NCBI GenBank assembly: GCA_009785325.1
Contig: WQWN01000001.1
Coordinates: 124,001-188,000 of the forward strand
Length of the DNA stretch: 64,000 nt
Direction: 5' to 3'
Source of the DNA: Candidatus Saccharimonadota bacterium
GTDB taxonomy: Bacteria; Patescibacteriota; Saccharimonadia; Saccharimonadales; Saccharimonadaceae
The position numbers and the translations under genes are program-made. The number at the start of each line of letters is the position of its first letter. Position 1 is the stretch's first letter. The notes beneath the pieces were generated by a model. That model had not been told where the DNA came from and did no database searches. It was given only the letters and a program-made list of their open reading frames with translations. Below, piece by piece: positions 1 through 8,359 of this stretch.

Positions 1-1
1 G

Positions 2-1051
2 GCGGATCGATTGCATAATTTGCGGACTTTGAAGCACTTGCCTGCTGGGAAACAGAAGAAAATTGCGAAGGAGTCGCTGGAGGTTTTTGCGCCGTTGGCG
101 GATAAGTTGAATATGGGGAGGGTGCGGGTGGAGATTGAGGAGATTTCGTTTTCGTATATTGATCGGGCGCGGTATGAGTATTTGAAGGGGCAGTCGAAGA
201 GGTATCTGGGGCGGGCGTCGGGGAAATTGGCGCGGGCGCGGGCGGGGATTGAGGAGGTTTTGAAGCGGGAGAAAATTGAATACGAGATGGATGGACGAGT
301 GAAGAGTATTTACTCGCTGCACAAGAAGTTGGCGAAGACGGGGGAGAATTTGGATGCGATTTATGATCTGATTGCGCTACGGATAATTGTGGAGGATAAG
401 ACGGATTGTTATTTGGCGCTGGGGTTGATTCATGCGATTTATCGGCCGATGGTGGCGAGGATTAAAGATTATATCGCGGTGCCGAAGCAGAATGGGTATC
501 AGAGTTTACACACGACTGTGATTACGCCGGATGAATATATCGTGGAATTTCAGGTGAGGACGCGAGAGATGCACGAGTATGCGGAGCGGGGGCTGGCGGC
601 GAGTTTTCACTACAATGAGCAGAAATTGACGGATGCTTATGCGCAGGGAAAAATTGCGGCGATGCCGGCGAATTTGCATTGGATTCATGATTTGCAGAAG
701 GCGGCTGCTTTGATTGGGGCTGGGGAGGAGGTGGATTTAGAGAAGATGAAGTTGAGTATGTTTCGGGATCGGATTTTTGTGTTTTCGCCGAAGGGGGATA
801 TTTTTGATCTGCCGGAGGGGGCGACGGTGTTGGATTATGCGTATCGGGTGCATACGGATATTGGGGATACGGCGTATGCTTTTCGGGTGAATGGGAAGAT
901 TGTGAAGTTTGACGAAGAGGTGAAGAGTGGGGATGTAGTGGAGGTGGTGACGAGGAAGGATAAGAGGCCGAATGTGGATTGGTTAGGGAAAGTGAAGGCG
1001 CGAGGGACGAAGGGGAAAATTCGTAAGAGACTGAAGGAAGGGCGAGAGTAA
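2..1051 (+). CDS. relA: RelA/SpoT family (p)ppGpp synthetase/hydrolase, 5' partial
   Basis: Stringent-response enzyme that makes and/or hydrolyses (p)ppGpp. The ORF track starts at an internal TTG, but the frame is open to the left edge and reads ADRLHNLRTL, the end of the HD hydrolase domain, so the N terminus lies outside the window. The synthetase domain follows at about residues 85-205 of the visible part (RIKDYIAVPKQ, GYQSLHT, EFQVRT). A TGS domain (DRIFVFSPKGDIFDLP) fills roughly residues 250-320. The protein stops soon after TGS, so the C-terminal zinc-finger and ACT regulatory domains of long Rel proteins are absent. It converges with the histidine phosphatase gene. Confidence 0.93.
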   Translation, partial: ADRLHNLRTLKHLPAGKQKKIAKESLEVFAPLADKLNMGRVRVEIEEISFSYIDRARYEYLKGQSKRYLGRASGKLARARAGIEEVLKREKIEYEMDGRVKSIYSLHKKLAKTGENLDAIYDLIALRIIVEDKTDCYLALGLIHAIYRPMVARIKDYIAVPKQNGYQSLHTTVITPDEYIVEFQVRTREMHEYAERGLAASFHYNEQKLTDAYAQGKIAAMPANLHWIHDLQKAAALIGAGEEVDLEKMKLSMFRDRIFVFSPKGDIFDLPEGATVLDYAYRVHTDIGDTAYAFRVNGKIVKFDEEVKSGDVVEVVTRKDKRPNVDWLGKVKARGTKGKIRKRLKEGRE

Positions 1052-1120
1052 AGGTTACTTCCCTGCTCCCTACTCAAGAGTATAATCGTACTCCTAGCGA
1101 CTTGATAATTCTGATTACTA

Positions 1121-1660
1121 CTAAAATTCGTATTTCCTCGTGCCGCCGTTATGAACGAGGTCGACACGTAGATTTCCTTTCCAAGGAAGTTTCTTGAAAT
1201 AAGCGCGAAGTGCGTGATAAACACCACCGTGAGCTACTATAAGGATGTGAGCGTTTTCTTTGTGATTTTCTTTTATCTTGTCGAGAGTCGTGTAGACGCG
1301 TTCAAAAAAATCTGTGAGGGGCTCGCCGTCAAATGTGTGTGAAGTTTGTGTATCGAAATCAAAAGAATCGTGCCAAATTTTCGCGTCGACACCGCCACCG
1401 TCACGTTCGCGAAAGTCCTCTTCGACGCGAATCTGTACGTTGTGATATTTATTGATGATTGCTGCGGTTTGGGTAGCTCGTTGATACGGGGAGGAGATTA
1501 TGATGTCAAAGGTCTCATTCTTTAACGCCTCTGCGGTTTCTTTAACTTGGTTAATTCCCGTTTCGTTTAGAGCATCGTCTTCTTCGCCGTTGGCTGTACC
1601 GTTTAGTTCTTTGATGTTTTGGTTGGTCTGACCATGACGAACGAAAGTGACTTTTGTCAT
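1121..1660 (-). CDS. Histidine phosphatase superfamily protein
   Basis: A 179-residue protein of the phosphoglycerate mutase-like fold. The catalytic phospho-accepting His sits in the N-terminal RHGQTNQN motif (about residue 9), and a second catalytic His lies in VAHGG near residue 143. Size fits small broad-specificity phosphatases rather than glycolytic mutase, and the substrate cannot be read from sequence. Its start overlaps the glycyl-tRNA synthetase stop by 4 nt, so the two genes are almost certainly co-transcribed and translationally coupled. Confidence 0.88.
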   Translation of the reverse strand: MTKVTFVRHGQTNQNIKELNGTANGEEDDALNETGINQVKETAEALKNETFDIIISSPYQRATQTAAIINKYHNVQIRVEEDFRERDGGGVDAKIWHDSFDFDTQTSHTFDGEPLTDFFERVYTTLDKIKENHKENAHILIVAHGGVYHALRAYFKKLPWKGNLRVDLVHNGGTRKYEF

Positions 1661-3036
1661 TTTAGGAGGTCTTGGATTTTGACTCTTGTTTGCTGGGTGG
1701 TGTCGCGGTCGCGGAGGGTTACGGTGTTGTCTTCTAGGGTCTGGAAATCGATGCAGATGCAGGTGGGGGTGCCGATTTCGTCTTGACGGCGGTAGCGTTT
1801 GCCGATGTTGCCGTTGTCGTCGAATTCGCAGGCGTGGTATTTACTGAGGTCGCGGAAGAGGTCGCGGGCTTTTTTTACCAGCTCGGGTTTGTTTTTTAGG
1901 AGGGGGAAGATGGCGTATTTGATGGGGGCGAGGTTTTTGTGGAGTTTGAGGACGGTGCGGGTGTCGCCGTTTTCTAGGGTTTCTACGGTGTAAGCGTCGG
2001 AGAGGAAGGCGAGGAACATGCGACCGAGGCCGGCTGATGTTTCGATGATCCATGGGATGTATTTTTCGTTGGTTTTTGGGTCGGTGTAGGTGAGGTCGGC
2101 GCCGGAATGCTTCATGTGCTGGGAGAGGTCGTAGTCGGAGCGGTCGTGGACGCCCTCAATCTCGTCGAAGCCGTAGGATGGGAAATTGTATTCGATGTCC
2201 CAGGCGTCTTTTGCGTAGAAGACTAGGTGGGTGTGTTGGTTCCAGCGGAGGTTTTCTGGGTTGATGCCGTACTCGACGTACCAGTCGAAGCGGGATTTTT
2301 TGATTTCCTGATAGGGTTTTTCGTTTTGGTTTGGGGGGACGAAGTACTGGGTGTCGGCTTGTTCGAATTCGCGGGTGCGGAAGAGGAAGTTACGTGGGGA
2401 GATTTCGTTTCGGAAAGCTTTGCCGATTTGGGCGATACCGAAGGGGATTTTTAGGCGGGTGGTGTCTAGGACGTTTTTGTAGTTGAGGTAGATGCCCTGG
2501 CAGGCTTCGCCGGGGAGGTAGACGGGTTCGCTGCCCTGCTCTGTGAAGTCGCCGAGGTTTGACTTGACGAGGAGATTGAATTTTTTTGGTTCGGTGAAAG
2601 TGGATTTTTTACAGGTGGGGCATTTGATTTTTTTGGCGTTGGCGGTGAAAAGGTCGATGATTTCTTGCATTTCCATTTTTTCGTCGGCGTGAACACCAAT
2701 TTTACCCAGTTCTTTGTCGACACGGATGCGGGTGTGGCATTCTTTACACTCGGCGAGTGGGTCGGAGAAGCCGCCGACGTGGCCGGAGGCGACCCAGACG
2801 CGAGGGTCTTTGAACATGGCGGAGTCGAGGCCGACGTAATTTTCGCGGAGTTGGACTTCGGAGCGCCAGAAGGCTTTTTTGATGTTGTTTAAGAGTTCGA
2901 CCCCGTATGGTCCGAAGTCGTAGAGACCGGCGACTCCTCCGTAGATTTCGGAGCCCTGGTAGATGAAGCCGCGGCGTTTGCAGAGGCTGACGATTTCGTC
3001 CATTGATACTGCTGGGGTTTTGCTCTGTTTTGTCAT
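1657..3036 (-). CDS. glyS: Glycyl-tRNA synthetase, single-chain (alpha2) type
   Basis: Charges tRNA-Gly with glycine using ATP. The 459-residue class II enzyme is the dimeric single-polypeptide type, not the two-subunit GlyQ/GlyS form. A zinc-binding insertion is visible (CKEC near residue 96 and CPTC near 139). Motif 2 reads GKAFRNEISPRNFLFRTREF and motif 3 SAGLGRMFLAFL, followed by an anticodon-binding domain ending the protein. A TACAAT -10 box (plus coordinates 3044-3049) ends 7 nt before the ATG and there is no Shine-Dalgarno sequence, suggesting a leaderless message. Confidence 0.97.
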   Translation of the reverse strand: MTKQSKTPAVSMDEIVSLCKRRGFIYQGSEIYGGVAGLYDFGPYGVELLNNIKKAFWRSEVQLRENYVGLDSAMFKDPRVWVASGHVGGFSDPLAECKECHTRIRVDKELGKIGVHADEKMEMQEIIDLFTANAKKIKCPTCKKSTFTEPKKFNLLVKSNLGDFTEQGSEPVYLPGEACQGIYLNYKNVLDTTRLKIPFGIAQIGKAFRNEISPRNFLFRTREFEQADTQYFVPPNQNEKPYQEIKKSRFDWYVEYGINPENLRWNQHTHLVFYAKDAWDIEYNFPSYGFDEIEGVHDRSDYDLSQHMKHSGADLTYTDPKTNEKYIPWIIETSAGLGRMFLAFLSDAYTVETLENGDTRTVLKLHKNLAPIKYAIFPLLKNKPELVKKARDLFRDLSKYHACEFDDNGNIGKRYRRQDEIGTPTCICIDFQTLEDNTVTLRDRDTTQQTRVKIQDLLK

Positions 3037-3114
3037 GGGGATAATTGTAGCATATTTCAGGAGTTATTTTGCGATTCGACACGAAGGGTGGGTGTTTGGT
3101 AGAATAAGCGTTGT

Positions 3115-4416
3115 ATGTGTAGCAAGAATGAAACGATAAATAGTAAGTCAAAAGAAGGGCGGGAGATGGTGGAAGAGTTGGGGCTGTCAAGACGAGGCAA
3201 GAAGAAATTATTGAAACTGATCAAGAACAAGAAGATAAACCCAAAGGATACAGACGAAGTAAAAGGGTTTGCTAAAAAATTCAAGCGAAGGAGCTGGATT
3301 CGACGAATAGTCCTATGTGTAATAGGGGTGATTTTGGTTCTCGCGGGAGTGTTTGCGGTGAGGTCTTGGGTAGTTGTTTCTGGTGCAGTAGATGGAGTAT
3401 TTGCTGGAGGTGGAGGGGTTTTGGATCTAGTAAGACGAGACCCGCTTCAGAAAGATGAAAATGGACGAACTAATGTTTTGTTTTTAGGTGCGGCAGGAGA
3501 ACATGATGATGAACACCGGGATCATCCGTCGCCTGGCCTAACTAGTAGTATGATGGTTTTGTCATTTCATGAGGAGACTAGTGAGTTGATTATGATATCA
3601 GTGCCGCGCGACATGGAGGTGCGACACGAGTGTGATGGATGGCTAGGAACTACTTGGGGGAAGTTCAATCAGACGTTTCCATGTATCGAAGAGGCGGGCG
3701 GTACTTTTGAGAGGGCGGCAGAAGTCACAAAAACTTCAGTGGGAGATGTACTGGGGCTGGAGGTTCATTATTTGGTACATATGGATTTTCGAGTTTTAAT
3801 TGATGTTGTTGATACTTTGGGTGGAATTGATGTGGAGATTTGGTCATCCGATCCGCTCGCTACAACCATTATGGATAGGAATTTTGATTGGATGTGTCCT
3901 GCGGGGCCGTATACTTGTCATTTTGTACACTGGCCAGTAGGAGAGGTGGCGCACCTAGATGGAACACACGCACTCGCATTATCACGAGCGCGAGGAGCTG
4001 CTGGAGGATGGGGACTACCGAGAGCTAACTTCGATCGAGAAGTGCATCAGCAGAGGATTTTTGTAGCAGTAGGAGAGCGGGCGCAGGATGTTAACTTTTT
4101 TGTAAATCCCGGGACAGCTCTGGATTTGATTGAAGCGATGGGGGCGCATATCCGGACGACTTTTCGGGCGAGTGAATTTAGGACTTTGGTTGAGTTGGCA
4201 CAAAGTGTGACGAGTGAAGGAGATGTAGCAGGAAGAGTGAGAAGTTTACCTCTTCTCAATTATGACCAACCTGAATATTCAGTAGTAGATGGAGCTGGGC
4301 AACCGCTTCTTGGGCAGTTTAATTTTAGTGGTATACGAGAACTTGTGCGAATGGCGATAATGGGTGAGTTGGAGTGGCTAGATGAAGAGAACGGCGATGT
4401 CGAAGAATTGTTATAA
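3115..4416 (+). CDS. LytR-CpsA-Psr (LCP) family glycopolymer transferase
   Basis: LCP enzymes transfer undecaprenyl-linked glycopolymers to peptidoglycan outside the membrane. This 433-residue protein has a basic cytoplasmic N terminus, one transmembrane helix near residues 62-84, then the extracellular LCP domain (NVLFLGAAGE, MISVPRDMEV, LSRARG). A GTAGAAT box lies just upstream of the ATG with no ribosome binding site, the leaderless pattern seen elsewhere in the window. It overlaps the PAP2 phosphatase gene by 35 nt. A second LCP gene lies at 56190-57785. Unlike that copy it has no C-terminal LytR_C domain. Confidence 0.9.
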   Translation: MCSKNETINSKSKEGREMVEELGLSRRGKKKLLKLIKNKKINPKDTDEVKGFAKKFKRRSWIRRIVLCVIGVILVLAGVFAVRSWVVVSGAVDGVFAGGGGVLDLVRRDPLQKDENGRTNVLFLGAAGEHDDEHRDHPSPGLTSSMMVLSFHEETSELIMISVPRDMEVRHECDGWLGTTWGKFNQTFPCIEEAGGTFERAAEVTKTSVGDVLGLEVHYLVHMDFRVLIDVVDTLGGIDVEIWSSDPLATTIMDRNFDWMCPAGPYTCHFVHWPVGEVAHLDGTHALALSRARGAAGGWGLPRANFDREVHQQRIFVAVGERAQDVNFFVNPGTALDLIEAMGAHIRTTFRASEFRTLVELAQSVTSEGDVAGRVRSLPLLNYDQPEYSVVDGAGQPLLGQFNFSGIRELVRMAIMGELEWLDEENGDVEELL

Positions 4417-5113
4417 GTTGAAGATGGGATGGCTAGTAGCGGGAGCAGGTTTTTTGGCAGTATTCTCATTTGTAGCGATAGTCAGGGTGTTTATAGGGCT
4501 AGAATGGCTCGATGACTGGGCTTTTGGGGTAGCAGAAGTAGTGCGCTCGCCTGCTCTGACAAATATAATGCGAATAGTGACGATGATGGGCGGGACTACG
4601 GGAACTTTAACAATTGTCGTAGGGACTTTAATTGTACCGTGGGTAACATGGAAAACTAGGTTGATGATTTTAGCGGCTACGGTCGGTGCGGCGGCGGCGA
4701 GTGTTTGTTTGAAGCTTGTTTTCGCTATTGAAAGGCCAGAAATCGTGAGGTTCACAGAAGAAGTAACGCGATATAGTTTTCCGAGTAATCACGCAACTGG
4801 GTCAATGGCGTTTTATGTGATTATGGTGATTGTGATATGGAAATATACGAAAAAAACTTGGGTACGAAGAGTGCTTGCAGGGGCGATTATACTACCTATA
4901 ATGATAGGGGCAAGTCGAGTATATCTAGGAGTGCATTACTTTAGTGATATTCTAGCAGGATGGCTATTAGCAGCGGGAGTAGTAATGGTGATTTACTGGA
5001 TATTCCAGTTGGAATGGGTAGTGAAACTAATCGAGACTGTTGAAGAATTAGTGCGAAAGAAAATTGGGCTGAAGTGTCGCGACAATTCGAATCGCATAAC
5101 TAAAAAACGTTAG
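4382..5113 (+). CDS. PAP2-family membrane phosphatase (probable undecaprenyl-diphosphatase type)
   Basis: A 243-residue polytopic membrane protein with all three PAP2 signatures in order: KLVFAIERP (KxxxxxxRP), SFPSNHAT (usual PSGH, here PSNH) and SRVYLGVHYFSD (SRxxxxxHxxxD). Family members dephosphorylate lipid phosphates such as undecaprenyl pyrophosphate or phosphatidylglycerophosphate. Pairing with an LCP transferase, which releases undecaprenyl phosphate carriers, makes a role in carrier recycling likely. The start overlaps the LCP gene; an internal ATG at 4397 is an alternative. The end overlaps the convergent recO stop by 4 nt. Confidence 0.9.
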   Translation: MKRTAMSKNCYKLKMGWLVAGAGFLAVFSFVAIVRVFIGLEWLDDWAFGVAEVVRSPALTNIMRIVTMMGGTTGTLTIVVGTLIVPWVTWKTRLMILAATVGAAAASVCLKLVFAIERPEIVRFTEEVTRYSFPSNHATGSMAFYVIMVIVIWKYTKKTWVRRVLAGAIILPIMIGASRVYLGVHYFSDILAGWLLAAGVVMVIYWIFQLEWVVKLIETVEELVRKKIGLKCRDNSNRITKKR

Positions 5114-5784
5114 TGTTTGATGAGCGCACGAGAAATAGGTAGGAGGTCTAAAACAAGATTGTTTGTGTTAGTTACTTTTGTGGCGGTAGCGAGGGGGCTA
5201 GTGACGAGGAGGCGGAGGAATTTAATGTGAGAGCTGGTGATTTTGCCACTCTGAGAAGGCTTGAAAGCTTCGTCGGTAGAGTCGTAGGTATAGGTGCCGT
5301 CTTCGATGAGTTTCATGCCGTTCGTGTCAGTGAGGAGGTTAAGATCAGTACCTGAAGTGCGGGCGAGATTAAGATTAAACCAGGTTTGAACGAGAGGAAG
5401 ATGAGTGTTTTCGTTGAGAGCTTTGAGGGTTTGATGAGTGAGGTCAAAGAAATCGGGACTATCGATATGATCAGAAGCTTTGGATATTTGTTTGAGGGTT
5501 TCGTAAGCGAACTGGAGACGGTCGTAATCTTCGAGGATTTTGCTGTAGAATTCGACAAGACGAGCGGAAGTAAGGATCTCGAGATGAGACTTACCTGAAT
5601 GAATAGTGATGTCGGAAAGAGAGAGAAGCTCAATACCGCCTGCGAGTTTGGACTTTTCCTTACGAACACCACGAGCGATCAGACTACGTCTTCCCTGCTC
5701 TGTGATAACGTTAATAATACGGTCATACTCGCCATAGTTAGTGCGAGAGAGAACGAAAGCCTGAGTGCGAGTATCAGCGGGCAT
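5110..5784 (-). CDS. recO: DNA repair protein RecO
   Basis: RecO loads RecA on single-stranded DNA together with RecR in the RecF pathway. The 224-residue protein shows the N-terminal OB fold (AFVLSRTNYGEYDRIINVIT, then ARGVRKEKSKLAGG, residues 9-50), followed by a helical domain. The cysteine zinc finger of many RecO proteins is not present. Its start lies 11 nt inside the upstream response-regulator gene, forming a three-gene operon with the histidine kinase. One copy of the polar octamer falls inside the gene, encoding the EQG around residue 30. Confidence 0.88.
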   Translation of the reverse strand: MPADTRTQAFVLSRTNYGEYDRIINVITEQGRRSLIARGVRKEKSKLAGGIELLSLSDITIHSGKSHLEILTSARLVEFYSKILEDYDRLQFAYETLKQISKASDHIDSPDFFDLTHQTLKALNENTHLPLVQTWFNLNLARTSGTDLNLLTDTNGMKLIEDGTYTYDSTDEAFKPSQSGKITSSHIKFLRLLVTSPLATATKVTNTNNLVLDLLPISRALIKH

Positions 5785-6130
5785 AACTAACAGCCTCGAC
5801 TAAGTCATCTGGGTGCATGGTGGATTTGTCGAGAACCCTAACTACGCCGTAGAGAGTGAGGTCGTACTGAGTGAGGTCAAGACTAGAGCATATAATTATA
5901 GGGATTTGAGCAGTGTCAGTATAGGATTGAAGTTCATGGAGGAGCGAGAATGCAGAAGGTCCGTCGATAATAACATCAAGAATAATCAAGTCTGGAAGTT
6001 GTTGGTCGATACGTTTAATAGCATCAATACCGTTAGTAAAAGTTTCGGTAGTGTGATTTTTCAAGGTACGGACGAAGTGTGCAGCGAGTACTTGATCGTC
6101 TTCGATAATATAGATGAGTTTTCTGGTCAT
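5774..6130 (-). CDS. Single-domain response regulator (REC only)
   Basis: A receiver domain of 118 residues with no output domain. The acidic pair is in YIIEDD, the phospho-acceptor Asp in LIILDV, the conserved Ser in ICSS and the Lys in LDKS. The ORF track begins upstream at 6202, but the ATG at 6130 gives a standard receiver N terminus (MTRKLIYIIEDD) and overlaps the kinase stop by 4 nt, so I use it. It is presumably phosphorylated by the adjacent kinase; its output partner is not visible here. Confidence 0.9.
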   Translation of the reverse strand: MTRKLIYIIEDDQVLAAHFVRTLKNHTTETFTNGIDAIKRIDQQLPDLIILDVIIDGPSAFSLLHELQSYTDTAQIPIIICSSLDLTQYDLTLYGVVRVLDKSTMHPDDLVEAVSYAR

Positions 6131-6846
6131 AGCTGAAAACTGAGTTGAGTTGATAGCGGGAAGTCGGCGTAGATCGTGGTGCCGTCGCGATGTCGAACAC
6201 AACCGAGACGACCGTGCATAGCGTGAACAAAACGAGAAGTGATATAAAGACCGAGACCACTAGATTGAGGACGAGCAGAGATCGACTGGGGGCGCGTAAG
6301 GATTTTGTGAGATTTGATGTCACGCCAAATGTCGAGCGGGAGACAAGGACCAAAGTCGCGGACACCTATACGGATCTGGTTTTGCCTAGTGGGCTTGATG
6401 AATAGTCTAGAAGGAGACTTCTGGCCTCCCGAATAGTGAAGAGCATTTTCGCAAAAGTTATGTATGACTGAAGTGAGCAGGTCTGGATGGGCGATGATAA
6501 GAGTTGGTTTTTTAGTATAACTAGTAGTGAGCGTAGGAACATTAGAGGAGTGACGACTGGTTATTGTAAAAATTACATCTTCACAGATCTTGCGCGGACT
6601 AAGTGGCTGCATCTCAAACATGGCATCTTCTAAGCGAGAGACGCGCGTGAGGTCAGTAACGAGACGAAGAGTGCGATCGGTAGTGAGACTGAGTTGCCTT
6701 GCGATGAGCTCCGTATCCTTTTGAGAGGCGTCGTCCAGGGAAAGAGTGAGTTGACGAATAAGAACAAGAGGGGATTTTAATTCGTGTGCGAGTGTGATTA
6801 ATGATGAATTCCAGTCGAATAGATCGTCATTTACCTCGCGCTTCAT
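6127..6846 (-). CDS. Soluble sensor histidine kinase
   Basis: A 239-residue kinase reduced to dimerisation and ATPase domains. The H-box is LAHELKSPL near residue 19, the N-box NFCENALHYS, the G1 box VRDFGPCLP and the G2 box SGLGLYI. There is no transmembrane helix and no PAS, GAF or other sensor domain, so it must sense through partners or in the cytoplasm. It is first in an operon with the REC protein and recO. A TATCAT box just upstream of the ATG and no ribosome binding site suggest a leaderless start. Confidence 0.9.
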   Translation of the reverse strand: MKREVNDDLFDWNSSLITLAHELKSPLVLIRQLTLSLDDASQKDTELIARQLSLTTDRTLRLVTDLTRVSRLEDAMFEMQPLSPRKICEDVIFTITSRHSSNVPTLTTSYTKKPTLIIAHPDLLTSVIHNFCENALHYSGGQKSPSRLFIKPTRQNQIRIGVRDFGPCLPLDIWRDIKSHKILTRPQSISARPQSSGLGLYITSRFVHAMHGRLGCVRHRDGTTIYADFPLSTQLSFQL

Positions 6847-6939
6847 GTCTCAATGATAGCATAGTGGGTTTGCGAGAGATAACGCTAGCCCCTGCTCTAT
6901 ATGAGTAGTACGGTAGAGATTTAGTGTTGTAGAAAAAAC

Positions 6940-7584
6940 TTAGAGATTGAGTTCGATAGTGCGGATAATCTGGTCGAAGTCAGGGCGGAAAGTTTCGGAA
7001 TCGGTACGGAGGATAACTGTACGGTCGCGAACGCGAATGACGACCTGAGAGCCGCGAATTTCTGGAGCGAACTCACCATCGAAACGCATACCGACAATCT
7101 CGCCGTGCTGGAAAGGACTGGTGCGGAGGAGATTGGCGCGAACGAGACCATCATATCTCTGGAGGACAGTAGTGTATTCCTGACGAAGAATACTAACGCG
7201 GAGTGCGTAAATATTATTTGGACGGATAGCGGCGACACTGCCGGGATGTAAGAATGCTTCAAAGTTGGTATTGTTAAGGCCGTCCTGATGAATATACATA
7301 TTCCATGTGCGTGGAAAGTTGAAGACGAGACGACCAAGGTCCGTAGGTCCAATAAATTGAAGATGAGGGCTATTGACGCGCTCTGTGCAAATTTCCTGTT
7401 GACGACGCTGTTCGTCTAGTACAGCTGTAGCAGTGGCAGTTTGGACACGGCTTTCCTGATTGCTTTCGAGGTCTTGATTATTGATATATAACATAATCGA
7501 AAGCCCCCCAAGCCCTGCGACGACAAGACTCAGAGTGATAATTACGATGACATAGATAGTGATATTGCCAGTTTTGTGGTTCAT
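6940..7584 (-). CDS. Membrane-anchored protein of unknown function
   Basis: I do not recognise this 214-residue protein. It has a short cytoplasmic N terminus, one transmembrane helix at about residues 8-33, a Gln-rich linker with likely coiled-coil character (residues 35-65), and a soluble extracytoplasmic domain of about 145 residues with no catalytic signature I can name. A TATAAT box (plus coordinates 7592-7597) ends 7 nt before the ATG, indicating a leaderless transcript of its own. The gap to the kinase gene contains a copy of the polar octamer. Confidence 0.75.
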   Translation of the reverse strand: MNHKTGNITIYVIVIITLSLVVAGLGGLSIMLYINNQDLESNQESRVQTATATAVLDEQRRQQEICTERVNSPHLQFIGPTDLGRLVFNFPRTWNMYIHQDGLNNTNFEAFLHPGSVAAIRPNNIYALRVSILRQEYTTVLQRYDGLVRANLLRTSPFQHGEIVGMRFDGEFAPEIRGSQVVIRVRDRTVILRTDSETFRPDFDQIIRTIELNL

Positions 7585-7598
7585 GGGAGTAATTATAC

Positions 7599-8135
7599 TT
7601 ATGTTTGCGGGTTTTGTGAAGAGGGTTTGGCGGGAGAGATTTTATACAAGAAGAGTGCGTCGAGAGTTTTGGTGGGTTTTTGGTTTGGTAAGCGAAAACC
7701 GTAACTGATGAGATAAATAGGGCGACTGGACCGATCGACGGATTCTTGGATCTTTGCAGCGAGCCTGGGGATGAGATGATCAACACCGAATATATAAACA
7801 ACTGTAGTGTCTTTTGGGAATTGAGTGTGGAGAAAATTGCGACAAAGGATCTGGGTATTCGGAAGTTTGCGGCAGAGTATTTTCGAGATCAGGACGAGGA
7901 AAGGATTTATTTCGTAGCCGACGAGACGTTTGGGTTTATATGTGGCGGCAGCGCGAAGAACTGTCCCACTGCCACTACCAACATCAATGAGTGTGTCTGT
8001 AGGACTGAGTGGGTAGAGTTCAGAAAAAGCTTTTTTAAGTTCGGTGCGACGTGAAGGAACGAATGGTGCGCCAAAGAAAACCGTAAGGAGAAATGTAGCG
8101 GTGATAATGGCGAAGATAATAAAAAGAATGGTCAT
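7599..8135 (-). CDS. Membrane-anchored class I SAM methyltransferase-like protein
   Basis: A 178-residue protein with one N-terminal transmembrane helix (residues 3-24) followed by a Rossmann methyltransferase core. The SAM-binding motif I is DVGSGSGTV and the acidic end of strand 2 is VGYEINP. The fold is short and ends after a divergent C-terminal part, so the substrate is unclear; a membrane lipid or membrane-associated protein is plausible from the anchor. It lies 2 nt downstream of xseB and so is probably the last gene of the xseA-xseB operon. Confidence 0.75.
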   Translation of the reverse strand: MTILFIIFAIITATFLLTVFFGAPFVPSRRTELKKAFSELYPLSPTDTLIDVGSGSGTVLRAAATYKPKRLVGYEINPFLVLISKILCRKLPNTQILCRNFLHTQFPKDTTVVYIFGVDHLIPRLAAKIQESVDRSSRPIYLISYGFRLPNQKPTKTLDALFLYKISPAKPSSQNPQT

Positions 8136-8137
8136 TA

Positions 8138-8359
8138 CTAACTAGTGAAGTCTTGATCGATGAGGTTGATTTGGTTTTTTAGCTCAGTGAGGTCGTGTTC
8201 TATTTGAATAGCGAGAGTGATCGCTTCCTGATACTTCCCCGCTGCTTCGTCGATATTGAAACTGTCAGAATGAAACCAGTCGATTACTAACTGAAGACCA
8301 GCAAGTTGAGTATTAATAGGTTGGTTTTTGGGTTTTTTAGGTGTTGCGTTTTTTGACAT
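8138..8359 (-). CDS. xseB: Exodeoxyribonuclease VII small subunit
   Basis: A 73-residue, mostly helical protein. The core FNIDEAAGKYQEAITLAIQI matches the XseB helical-hairpin family, in which several small subunits wrap one XseA chain and are needed for exonuclease VII activity on single-stranded DNA. It overlaps xseA by 23 nt, the usual operon arrangement for the pair. Length is at the normal family size. Confidence 0.88.
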   Translation of the reverse strand: MSKNATPKKPKNQPINTQLAGLQLVIDWFHSDSFNIDEAAGKYQEAITLAIQIEHDLTELKNQINLIDQDFTS

